From assembly GCF_964355755.1 (NCBI RefSeq), contig NC_092675.1, forward strand, positions 9,313,312 through 9,377,311: a DNA stretch of 64,000 bases, given 5' to 3'. The DNA comes from Antedon mediterranea (Eukaryota; Echinodermata; Crinoidea; Comatulida; Antedonidae). Both the position numbers and the translations under genes were made by a program. Of the stretch, positions 33,968-45,800 are shown piece by piece; position 1 is the stretch's first letter, and each line of letters begins with the position of its first letter. The notes beneath the pieces were generated by a model that did not search any database, was not told the DNA's origin, and saw nothing but the letters and a program-made list of their open reading frames with translations.

Positions 33968-35668
33968 TCCGTCTCGGCAAAGAATATATATCACAAGAAT
34001 GAGTATTCCGCGATTTTTGCATGAGAAATTTGTAACAGAGAGCTCCAGTGAGTGATGCCCGCCCTCATAAGGGCGGATGTATACATACTAAATAAGACTT
34101 GATTTAATAGATATTATACATGTCACATTAAATAGAATTATGAAGATAGTTTTTGCAATTGTAAACTATTTTATAATACATATTTATTAACAACCTAGTG
34201 TTTATTCACTTTTACAGACAATTATTTACTAACATGCTAAGTTAGTTCACAAAAAAGGCCTAACACAGCAACACCAAAAATCAACGAATATTACTCAGCA
34301 CGGCCTATTCTTTACCATTGCCGTGTACTACTGTACGCCCGGTAAATTAAGTATTGTTTTTATGATATAAATTAGTATAAAACACATGTTATTAATAGGA
34401 GAAAATGTTACATGTCATTAACATTTATTTGTTTTACCAGAAACAAGTTAAATATAGGAATATTATTAAACTATCCTTCGTGAAAACGCGTAAACAGCAA
34501 CACGCCCGGTCACGCTATCGTAGCGCCCGGTTGATAAAGCATACTGTTTATACGGCAGTTTTTACTAAATAAATTGCATAAAACGAACAATTAAATATCC
34601 AAATAGTATTTAACATGATGTTGGCATGTAGTTGATAACATTTTTTATCATGAAAATACTACCGGTGGTCCAGCCTTTGATTAGTGAAACCGTCACAAAA
34701 AGTTGTATACATCCCAGATACATCCACACTTATGGCGGCGCCCTACCACATGGACAATATTACTGTTACAGTGAAAATCGCGGATTACTCATTCTTGTGA
34801 TATATATTCTTTGGTCTCGGTGACTACTTCTTCGCATGCAGCTAAAGTAAAATGACGTCACGTTAAAGTGTGTCGTCACAGAGTCTCATGCATATTAATG
34901 AAGCAAACTTGCTGAGAGTGTTTTCCACCACACCCACACACGCGACGCGAGATTTATCGAAACTCCCGAGCCCATCATCGACTGACGATCATGTTTTTGA
35001 CAATTAAAATCAGTATGGCATATACAACAAAATATAATTGTTTTCACTGCTGAGGATAATAAATAATATATTGAATTTTAACGCCTAGATACTTCCAGTG
35101 CGAATACAAAATAATAATAATGTACAGTATTATTAGTATGTATTTTCAAATGCTGCAAGACATGAGACCCGAAATAGGCTAGGCCTAGGTGGCAGCGCAC
35201 GTGCATACCTAGCTAGAGCTAGGGTGGGTGGGAAGTGTAGCTAGTATGCTGGGTTAGAAGTGTACATCTCTGCACGATGCCTCGCGGAACGATGAATGAG
35301 GATATGGAGGCCTGATATTAGTGATAGTAGTGGGTACTACTCTAAACTGTATTTTACGTTAGTTAAGCCGCTAGGGTAGTGAGGAGGTAGTACTAGTACT
35401 AGTATCATAGAAAGTCTTTCTAGCCTAGGCCTAGCTAGGCATCTAATAAGCCAAATGGGTCAAATAAAAAACTATATTTAATCCGCTTCTTTGTTATCAG
35501 GAACAATATCGGAATTATTGAAAACATTTTGTAAAATCATCATCGCGCAATCAAGAAGCAGAGAGAAAACATTTCTTTTGCATATGCATGAGACTCTGTG
35601 ACGACACGCTTTAACGTGACGTCATTTTACTTTAGCTGCATGCGAAGAAGTAGTCACCGTCCGTCTCG
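33968..35668. repeat. Chained inverted duplications at the GTF2F1 5' end
   Basis: Pair 1: CAAAGAATATATATCACAAG at 33978 onward (to about 34022) is inverted at about 34771-34808. Pair 2: about 85-bp arms at 34812-34898 and 35585-35662 (GGTGACTACTTCTTCGCATG, with AATGACGTCACGTTAAAG) are inverted. CGTCCGTCTCG occurs at both 33968 and about 35656. Pair 1 lies in the presumed 5' UTR/promoter of GTF2F1, and the pair 2 arms contain the CRE-like word TGACGTCA. The interior (34899-35584) has no gene. Confidence 0.7.
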
Positions 35669-37261
35669 TCTCGTCTCTGTTCTGATTCTGCTATGATAGG
35701 TACAACGCGTTAAGCGGCGTTATTGCCATATTATTTTGCGTTGTATTATGGCGGTTGAACGCATTCAAGCTTACTTTACTGTTTTTTGTAGATTAATATT
35801 CCAACACAAATTGACAAATTCAATTCCCATGATTAATAATTAAAATCAATCAATCAATCAATGAGATATTAAAAAAAAAAGACAAGAAAATATAATGGTT
35901 AAGAAAATACCTAAAGATAATACGGAAGAATCATGTTGTCCGCGTCGTCGATTGTTTTTTTATTTGCGCGTGTTGTACAAATTCCGCGCGAAATTAAAAT
36001 AGAAAGTAGGCTAGCTAATGCTAGGGCGCTCTCAATGAAGTTTGCAAACAAGTCCAGTCAAGTTTAAAGTTTGCCTGGGCCTTCAGAATTATATATATAT
36101 AGGTAGTAGGAGTATGCTAGCTAGTCCCTTTTTAGGCAAATAAATAATCTCTTCATTTGTCCGAGCTCATCTGCATAACATTGGTATTGACTATTGTAAG
36201 TTGGATTAATTTATATTATTCGAATAGGCCTAAGACTAGTCTGTCTTTTTAATTAAGACACCGTAGCTAAGGCCTAGCTAGCTAGCTAGGACTAGCCTAG
36301 GGCCTAGCCTAGGCTAGGCCTATGGCTATATAGGCCTAGGCCTATTTATTACTATAGTTTTAGTAATAGTAGTCTAGGTCTAGCCTAGGCCTGAGACTGA
36401 GAGACTAGGCTAGGCCTATATATATAATATAGGCCTATGGCCTAGGCCCTATTCTATAGGCAGGCCTACTATGGCCTAGATAGAGTAGTAAGTAGCCTAC
36501 TACAGTAGTAAACTATACTCTAGGCCTACTAATAGGAGATAGTGTAATAATAGTAACTATATAGTATTACTATTAGCCTAGTAGGCTGGAGTAGTAGTAG
36601 GCCTAGGCCTACTAGGCCTAGTAGTACTATCTACCTTCTTCTTACCTTAGATTAGTTAGGCCTAGCTAGTAGTAGCTAAGCCTTGCTTGGAATAGTTGGT
36701 CCGTTACAGACTTATTTTTCACATTTTTAACCGAAAAATGTTATCGCAAAAGGACCATATAGTATTTGTGACCTTAAATTGGTTCTAAAAAACATAGGGA
36801 ATGGGACTTGAAACTTTGTATGAGTTTATGTAAGTAAGTGTGCATGCATGAGCGATCAATTGTGTTCCAATGTCGTTACCCTATACACGGCGGTCAAATA
36901 AATCCTTTAAATTGATTACAGACATTCTTCTTCCTGTTTGTAAATTTCGTATAGTCCATGTTCATATTTTAAATTCTATGTTTTTTCACCTGTCACCTGT
37001 CGGTGTCCTCCACCCGAAGCAGATTGGCTGTCATGAATTTCCATTCTTTCCTCAACTGCGCCTTTCTCACACACTCATTTTTGTCCATTCCTTATGTTGG
37101 TTGTCCTAGTTGATTTTATGTTTTTTAATTTTGATTAATTAAATAAAATTAACAAAGGTGTATTTTTTTAAAGTTTAATAAAGCCAACCAGTGAATGGAC
37201 CGAAGTAGCCTAATTCAAGTTTGATCGAAAGTGAACAAGTCTGATAAGCAGTTCGTTTATT
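35669..37261. other. Intergenic region, including CTAG-rich tract and the 5' flank of the SAP gene
   Basis: 36240-36680 is dominated by CTAGGCCTA words. No exon is supported. The plus ORF at 36870-37109 lacks a recognisable domain. Confidence 0.4.
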
Positions 37262-39119
37262 ATGTCTAATCGCTTGAATAACCACTTGACTACAAATCAC
37301 CTAACATCAGCCTATTATCAAGATGTAAACATAGAATATCAGCAACCATTAATTGAAAATGGATCTATGCCTCTTTATGGACATGAAATGTTTCCACAAT
37401 TCATCAGTTATCCATGCCCTATTGAGAAACAAGTGGAATTTCAGCAGCAAATCCACTCTAGGTCTTTTCCTTTTCAAGGAAACTTTGCACAACCTCAGAT
37501 TTCAGAAGCCAACTCTAACATGGAACCAAGTAGGGAATTTGAAAATGCACCTTACCCAACACAGATTAGTAGATCATGCTTTCACACTAATTATAAAGGA
37601 GATACTACTACTTTCCCATTAAATTATGAAATACAACAGAGTTCTGCAGAATATGAGCCTGGAGGATATGTTACTGATGAGAGATATCTTGGCCATTACC
37701 GTGATTCAATTACACAGGGATATTCACAAGTTGAAAATGGAGAAAAAACTGCAGTGCATGATTGGCAGTTCAATACAGGAGTTAATCAGTATTATGCTTC
37801 AGAAACGGATGGTTTACTTATGTGCAAGAAGCCACCACTAGGATATGGATATATGACATTACCTTCATACACCAATTCTAGTTACATACCAATGAACAGC
37901 TATAGTAACCAAACCAATATAATGAGTTCTTTTGAAAAACAGAAACCTACAATAATGCTTGATCCAAACAAACAAAAGATTCGTAACTGGTTGGTGTCTG
38001 AAGAGTCTACTTTCTATGTTAGGGGAAGTTTATTCCAGATTGAACCAAATAAAACTAGTGTGGAAAACTCAACAGATATTCCTGGAGTTACTTCTGTCTT
38101 TTCCATCCAAGAAAAATACAGATTAGATGCTGGTATGGGTCAGCTGAATCAGAATGCACATGATCTTAGTAATACACTGATTGAGCAAGAGCCTCATGGA
38201 GTAACAGACACTGATATAAATGATACACTGCCTGCAAATGCGTCTTGTGAAGAAACCAAAATTGCTTTAGAAATTCTTCATCAAAAGCTGATAAAAAAAC
38301 TTCAAGATGTTGGGTCAACAGAACCAGATGAAAGCAAAAATGAAAAGTCAACAGGTTGGTTGATATTATGTGAATAAATGTTTGGTTAATCATGAGATTT
38401 TAATTTAATCTTTTTCTTTAATGTTTTTTTTTGTAAGGACAGATTTTTTCATTTGCACATTTTTTCAGTACACAGTGTTGTGAAGTCTAAGTGCACTGCT
38501 TTTCCAGTAAGTTATAGAAATTTCTAAATTGTTATGCATAGATAAACAACTTTGTGAGTTCTTTTGTTTTACAGAAGATGCTGCATTCAAGAACAGGTCA
38601 TCAACATCACTACTCTCCAAGCGACATAAAGAACTGAAACGCCTTTGCTGGATACGCAAACTTAAGATTACTGGTAGTAAGCAATCTCTTGTCGACCGAC
38701 TATTGGACACAACACTTTCATCACTAAGTAATGATCACATACGGTTAAAAACAATACACGCGCATCTGAGACGACTGATCCCTTCTACTACCTCTTGCCT
38801 TAGCAGGTGTCTTTGCTCTGCCATTGAGAAAGGTTTTCTGAGTTTGATGGACATTTCATTGGCAGATGTCATCGCTAAGGGAGAATGTCCATATTGTGGA
38901 ACATACATGGAAGCAACTCTTGGAGTAGTCGTGTATCAACCAGACAATGCTTCCAAAATTGATACGGTATCTGATCTTTTAAAGTGTCCAAGCTGTAGAG
39001 ACAATGTGTATGTGACACGGATGTGTCGCGGAGTTCCAGTGTTTGTCCAGGCAGAAAGGCATCGGCATTATATGCAGAGAAGTATGTTTGGTAGTTGTGC
39101 AGTTAGAATCACCTACTAG
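37262..39119 (+). CDS. SAP-domain protein with C-terminal double CxxC motif, two exons
   Basis: CDS join(37262..38354, 38575..39119), 545 aa. The donor is G|GTTGGT and the acceptor TTTTACAG; the join (ACA G|AA GAT) is in frame. Residues 1-365 are low complexity, rich in Asn, Gln, Ser and Tyr, and likely disordered. Residues about 382-412 (KELKRLCWIRKLKITGSKQS and on) fit a SAP motif, a DNA-binding helix-turn-helix found in chromatin proteins. Residues 469-505 hold CPYCG and CPSCR, 30 residues apart, which look like a zinc ribbon, followed by a basic His/Arg-rich tail. A nuclear DNA-binding role is inferred. SAP plus a C-terminal domain recalls vertebrate DPPA2/DPPA4, but I see no convincing sequence match. 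Start: first in-frame ATG of the long frame. Confidence 0.75.
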
Positions 39120-39163
39120 TCCCTACTTTTTTTCACCAAGTCCTCCAGCTCCTACTCTATATG

Positions 39164-39255
39164 TTTCGCAGGTTTCCAGTGTTTGTCCAGGCAGAAAGTC
39201 ATCAGCATTACCTGTATATGCAAATAAATATGTTTGGCAGTCCTTTTCAAACTGA
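39164..39255 (+). repeat. Tandem duplicate of the SAP gene's 3' coding end
   Basis: 39164-39250 repeats 39021-39107 at 143 bp spacing. The copy reads TTTCCAGTGTTTGTCCAGGC where the gene has GTTCCAGTGTTTGTCCAGGC, and both continue through AGAAAG, CATCAGCATT/CATCGGCATT and TATGTTTGG. The copy follows the stop codon and is preceded by a pyrimidine-rich stretch ending TTTCGCAG, so it might serve as an alternative last exon. Confidence 0.65.
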
Positions 39256-42200
39256 TTTTTATTTATATAAATCACTGCTGTACATATACAATTAACCAAC
39301 ACATTAACCATAGCCACTGTCTATCTAAATATGCATTCTATTGTGTAAAATAGTTTATAGTATATTATTTTATATTTATTAATGGTGTGATTTTGTATTG
39401 ATGCAGCATAACTTTTAACAAATGTAAAATAAAAATTAGTGTTGAATCAATCTATTCTTAACTTACTCACAGTATTTTTATAGTGATTGAAATACGAACA
39501 AATAGACAGAAATTTAACTTTGAAGAAAAAATAAATATGAATGATACATGTTTTGATTTACATTACAAACAATTGAAATTAAAAAGGTTAGTTTTAGAGT
39601 TTAACGTTTTCAATATTGTTTTAGTTTATTTAAAAGAATAAATAATGCATTTATTTTACTTTATAATTTGGAAAATCAAAAAATGTTACCTTGTTGTTGA
39701 AATGTTACTATTAAATAGTGTTAAAATTGTATCCAACATTCTATGTATGGTACAATTTTGTTATCAATTCGTTATACACTTGTTGTTTTGATATATCATG
39801 TTTTACTGTACACACGGACTTACACATTGATATTTGATGCGTTTATGTTTTACCTTTTACTTATAAATCATAGTTCATATTTATTTTTAAAAAACAAATG
39901 ATGTTGAAAATAAAGATATATAGACTTTTTGCACTATAGTACTTAAATCAATTGAAATAATTGTTTTGTTGCCATTTTACCATTTTAGTTTTAACTATAA
40001 ACAATAGAGCAGTATGCACACTTTATTTGATTGTATTTCAATTATGTTACTGTTTATTTGTCAATATTTAATAAAAAATATTGAGAACAAGTTATAGCAT
40101 AATATTTGTTGTTTTATTGATAATTTTCAGATATAATTTCTTTAGAATTTCAATCTTTCACATCAGCATGTGTCTTGTATATTTTGTTGTGTACAGGGGC
40201 GGATCCAGACAAGCAGTGTTAAAATTAAAGGTGTATTGTCATCCAAAAACATGGAAAATGAAGATTAATACAAAAAAAGACTTTGAATAGGCAATTTTGC
40301 AGTTTTAATAAACACTTCAGTAAGAAAAAAACTTATAAAAAGACAAAATAGATGGTCAAGCAGAAACCCATTGACTTCCAGCCATTCTGACTATTTTTTG
40401 CTTAAATGACATTTTTTTTTAAATCCAATTTTTGATCAAAGTGAATAAATAGTGACATTAAAATTGCATACTCAACAAAAATATTTGTTCAGGAGGACAA
40501 TACATTTTTAAACTTAGTAGTCTGTAAAAAATGGATATCAAGTATAGTAATACATTTTATTTTAGCTATCATTTAATTTAGCATGCAACCCTTGAGGTAC
40601 CACCTGGATCCACCTTTGTTAATTAAAAAAAAATATTTCTTTAATGTCTGAAGTTTAGTAAAGTGAGTAAACTCAAATTATGTGAGTCATGGACAACATT
40701 CATAACAATCAAATTAGATTTTGCGCAACAACTTTTAACATCCTGTTTCATTTTATTCAACTCATCATCATTACATAGTATGTACAATATGTATATTATT
40801 TATTTATATATTATATCTGCCCTTTCAAAATCATTTTATAGATAAACAATATTAGACAACTTGTTAATACTATTTTGTATACACAATAAATAACTTGTCA
40901 AGAAATTTTTATTACAAATTTTAGTAGAACCACTCCCATGTTAACAGTTTCTGCTACAGCAGAAACAAGAAAGGAAGCAAAATATATTATACAGTAAGAT
41001 CAATTAGAATTTAGATTCTTTTTCTAGTTATATTTACAACGTGTAATATAGTTCAATATTTAGCTTTTGAGACATAATACAAAATGAAAAAATAGGTTTT
41101 GAAAGATTAACAGATATATTTTACGAGATTATTATTATTAGTTCTATAACACACCTACTGTTCCAAAGTAAACTTGTATTCAATTAATCAGTTGTCATCA
41201 ATCAATGTTAAAGGAGGGAGGCTAAGCAATTAAAGAGGCTGGCTGCATAGTGAAGCAGTTACAGATGGTATGCGCTACATGTTGGCTTTTCGAATATGCA
41301 CACAGTCACTAGCCTTTTACATGGCACAAACAGTTTTACAAAATTCTCCTGTAAATAGAACCATTCAATAGAACATTTACCGTGCAAATAGAAGCAATAC
41401 TGAACGGCATGTGATATGAATTAACCAATCAAATGATACACTTTGGTTCGTACAGGTTATTGGTTTACATGGCAACAAGATCTTTTATACACACATGTTA
41501 AAACTGTATTACTTAAACATTGCATTTACATTGATGACAAACATTATACGACAAAGTTAGAACAGACATATGAATTTAGATAGATACTGTATTTAGATTT
41601 ATCACACTAAAAAAATGTCACTATATTTTGCAAATTCAAAAATGCTATTTCTAATGAAGAGGACTGCGTTTCAGAAAAATAAGTTATTATGAAATATTTT
41701 TATTCATTATTTAAAAAAATATATTGTAACAGTCATGCACAGTGGACATATTAAAATATATTTTTCCAAATAAAGGTTTTTGACCTCAGAATCACTTTGT
41801 GCTATTTAGGGTCAATCCGGGTCATCGGTAGTCTAATCCAATTGAAAAAAACCTTTGTTAGACTTTAAAAAAAGAGGCAAGTAAGGATTATTGCTCACAT
41901 GGCAGAAGAATCTTTTATACACATAATATGTTAATTTTACACAATTACCTTTACAATATTCTATGCAAGTTAAAAAAATCACTGACTAAAGAATACATTA
42001 AGCCAAGTTGAGGCATCATTTCAGAGTGTCCATATCTTTTGAAATGAGTTGAATACATTTTACGACAACTTACCAAATACCAAATGATAATTTCAAATAA
42101 CATTCGGTTGAACAAAAATAAATGTTGAAACACGGGCGTCAACGCCACCGGAATGGCACCACCATTGTGATGAACCACAGTGATGAAAAAAAAAACACCA

Positions 42201-42820
42201 CACTTCCACTATAAAATTTATTCTTATTATAGGACTTCATTTTGAAAAAAAAAAAAAAATGTTGCACTGACAATCAATTATGTAATTAATTATACTTTGA
42301 CGTGAAGAATGAATACAGAAAAACAACTATACTAATGAAAGTTGCCAATAAAAAATTACATTTCAAAATAGAATAACAATAATTAATGAATAAATGAATA
42401 AATTATATTGCATTTTTAATAATTAAATCTGTAATTTGTGGTTCAGTAAGTATATATTGCTAAACTGTTTAATTATTGATGAATACAGTACTTTGAAATA
42501 TAAATATTATATGAGCCTATCTGTCTATTTCCAGGAAAACATTTAAAATATATATTTATATATAAATTCTTATTAATACTTATTATTTTTAAGGCATATG
42601 AATTCACTACCAAACCATTCACAAGACAAACATATACGATGCTCCAAATAATAAGCTATAAGTTATTGAGAGTAGAGTTGCTGGAAAAAATATCCGATAA
42701 TATTAGAGAAAATTTAAACTGCCATCTATAAAAATGAAATAATTGAAAAAAGAATCAGAACAGAGGTTTAAATAGAAATATTTTGAAGTTACTTATCCAG
42801 GTATCATCAGACGAACATTA
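39256..42820. other. Intergenic region between two 3' ends
   Basis: AT-rich, no coding exon recognised. Contains a MITE at 40225-40518 and presumably the 3' UTRs of the SAP gene (+) and ATG4 (-). Small ORFs have no domain. Confidence 0.5.
40225..40518. mobile_element. TTAAAGRTGTATTGTCC-family MITE
   Basis: ATTAAAGGTGTATTGTCATC on the left and GAGGACAATACATTTTTAA on the right are inverted. Inner parts include AACATGGAAAATGAAGATTA, shared with the copies at 19600 and 58300 in inverted form. About 294 bp, no ORF. Confidence 0.65.
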
Positions 42821-45800
42821 TTACGTCTCTAGAAACACAAAGTCTTCAGACTCTCGAACGGGTGAGATAACCCGTCCTTTTTCATCTACATGGCGGACAC
42901 GTAGGTATTTTTCTGGTTTATTTGTTACGGCTTTAGCTTTGGCATTCCAATCTTCGCATCTGCCATCACGAACAATAAACATCGGATAATCACCCTCATG
43001 CTTTGGGGGTGTGACCACCTATACAAAAGGAAAGAATAGAACAAATATTGTCTCAAATAAGTAATATATATATTTAAAAAAATATGTATTTTACACACAA
43101 TCTAAAAGAGAAGTTCACTTTAAATCACATCCAATATAAACAATTATACTTTTAGTGACACTGCTACTTGGTGGTTGCTTATCCATCACAGCATCCTTGG
43201 TTCAAGTCCTGCTTTAGCTTCAAGGATTTTTTTTATACAGCGCCACTACCTAAAGCCTTGTTCGCACTGGACTTTAAATATTTAACCAAGGTAGCTTTAC
43301 CCAAATTTGACAATTGTTTTCACTTGGATAATTTCACTAAGTTTTACCAAAATTTAACCTTGACGTTAAAAAATATGATCAACTTGCATGGTGAAAGTCA
43401 TGTGTTTACCCTAGTCGCATGTTCAGATTTGACTTTTTAGCCAGCATGATCAGTTCTACTGGGCAGGCAGTGGTCGGTAAAAGTTGATTGAAGTTGATTA
43501 ATTTAACCCTAAAGGAGTATTCGGATTGGACTTTCTTTAGCCAGTGACTCGTTTGATTTGACAAAATCAACTCCATTGCGATCTTGGCGTAAGCCTCATA
43601 TAAAACATTAGAAAGCATGCTTGTTTCCCATCCTGTAATTGGTGAGTTGTAAGCTTTCTGTCGGATTGTGTGTAAAATGAAAAAAAAAAACTATACCTCT
43701 GGAATAATTCGACAGAAATCCTCAAAGTCTTGCCGAGTTTTGCAGTAGAAACCAATTGTACAGCTTGGATCCATCTTACTAATAGACATTTTACGTGGAG
43801 ACATGCAGTGAAAAGACTGCAAATAATTTAAAAAAAACAATTACCTTTATCTATAATGCTTTTGAAAATATCTTAACTACAATAAACTACAATACAACAA
43901 AACATTCTTCCTGGTTACAGACTAACTGTAATTAAATTTATTTATAGGGAAATTTCCTTCCCCTATAATCATCAAAATGAAACTGAAAGTTTAAAATAAA
44001 CTATTGGGAATAAATGATATAAACCTGTCAAGCAACAGTTTATTGACTGCAGAATGCCTCCCTACTACTGTACTTCAAAACGGTTACTTCTTTAGAAATA
44101 GATATCATGGCAAAATAAACGAAATACTGATGATTACTATTATAATTTGAGATAAAAACAGCTAAGCACCAAAATCCTAGATCAAGTGTGATATAAATTA
44201 TGTTGATGTTGTACAAGAATTACTTACATGTAGTGGAAACTGATGGTTTTTCATGTCCACCATTCCCTGACAGAAATGTGGGTCCAGATGAATTAGTTTT
44301 TCTTCTACAGAATAAAAATAAAGTTTTAAAATTACCCGTGTTTTGTAATTCACCTGAAGAGTTAGTGTGACCAGCTTTGCTGGCCATACGAAACAAGTAT
44401 TAGTGAATAAATATACCCCTCCTATTCACTATAACCAAACACTTGTTAAGGGACACTTTGTATGGTTACAAATGTGTCTTTAATATGGACTTTTCCACAG
44501 GATAACTGATGCTGGGGTACTGTAAGTAACACTTACCATGTGCAAGCTTACCTTGAAAACCAACAAAGTACAACGAATGCTTTGGTTTACCACCGATAAT
44601 TCCAAGACAATTTTCCATTGTAAATAGTGACTGTATTCCACGTAGGTATATGGGATTCACCACCTCTCCACCGAGCCTAACAGGAACCAGTAATACGACA
44701 GCAGTCCAGGGGGCAACCTCTTCCAAATCATTACTTGACTCTATGGCACTGTCACATTCTAAATCGCCATTATTGTAATGTCCTGAACCATTTTGATTAT
44801 TTTCAGTCGAATGACTCCTACTGGAACTAGCGCCATCAGAGTACGATACATTGTGGTTCTGTAATTTGTACAGTTCATTATGGTGTTTTTTATACACATT
44901 CCTGTCGTTATAGTTTGTAAAGTTCTTGTTATGCATTTGTTGTGAGGCGGTTTTATGACTGGTAGTTTTACTACGTCCATTTTCATCTTTTGTTGATTTC
45001 TTGTTTGCTGTTGGTACCTGGTAAACAGGTTGAAGTGATGACTTCTGCCTACTGGTGCAAATATCAATCACATCTTGTTTATAAACTATAAGAAAACAAA
45101 ATGTTAAAGAATAGTAATCGTTATTGTAATAAAGTTCTATTTTTTTATTAAATTTGTTTACAATGTGTGCAATAGGAGGCTTTCTAGATAAGTGATTAAG
45201 TTCACTTGGAAATCCTGTCTATGTCTGGTTGTGTGTAGTGTTTTGTTCCTTTACCATGTATTGTATTTTTTAAATATTCTTTTTGAGGAATGAAATGAAT
45301 TGAAATAGCATATTATACTACTCCTATTCAAAGTTGATTACTTCTTACTCTCTTGTTGAAATAACAATGACATTTACTTTTTCTACTTCTTTATCCCTTT
45401 ATCAATAATTTTAAATGGCATATGTAGAAAATAAAAATTCATTTATTTCAAATTAAATTAGATCGAAAAAAGTAAATCTGGTTTATTTATATAGGAATTG
45501 GAAACTTTCCAAAACATAATTTACATTTGAACCTTTAGTCCTCTTCATCAAGATATGGTAGCTCAAGAACAATGCATACATACCTGTACAATCTTGTCCG
45601 ACATATATACATATCTGTTCAAGTAGGGGATGCAATTCAGGTGCTATATCTACTGCCTCTCTGTAAGCGATAAGAACATTAAATGAAATACATTAGTTTG
45701 TGTATGTATAACATTAACTGGTAACAAATGTGGTACAGTGAGCTAATGTAGTATTATTCTACACTATGTATATTAAATAGTCCTCATTTTGTGATGGTAA

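Noticed and set aside
37262-39119. Naming the SAP-domain gene DPPA2 or DPPA4
   Set aside because: Only the general domain order is similar; I saw no diagnostic sequence match in the C-terminal domain.
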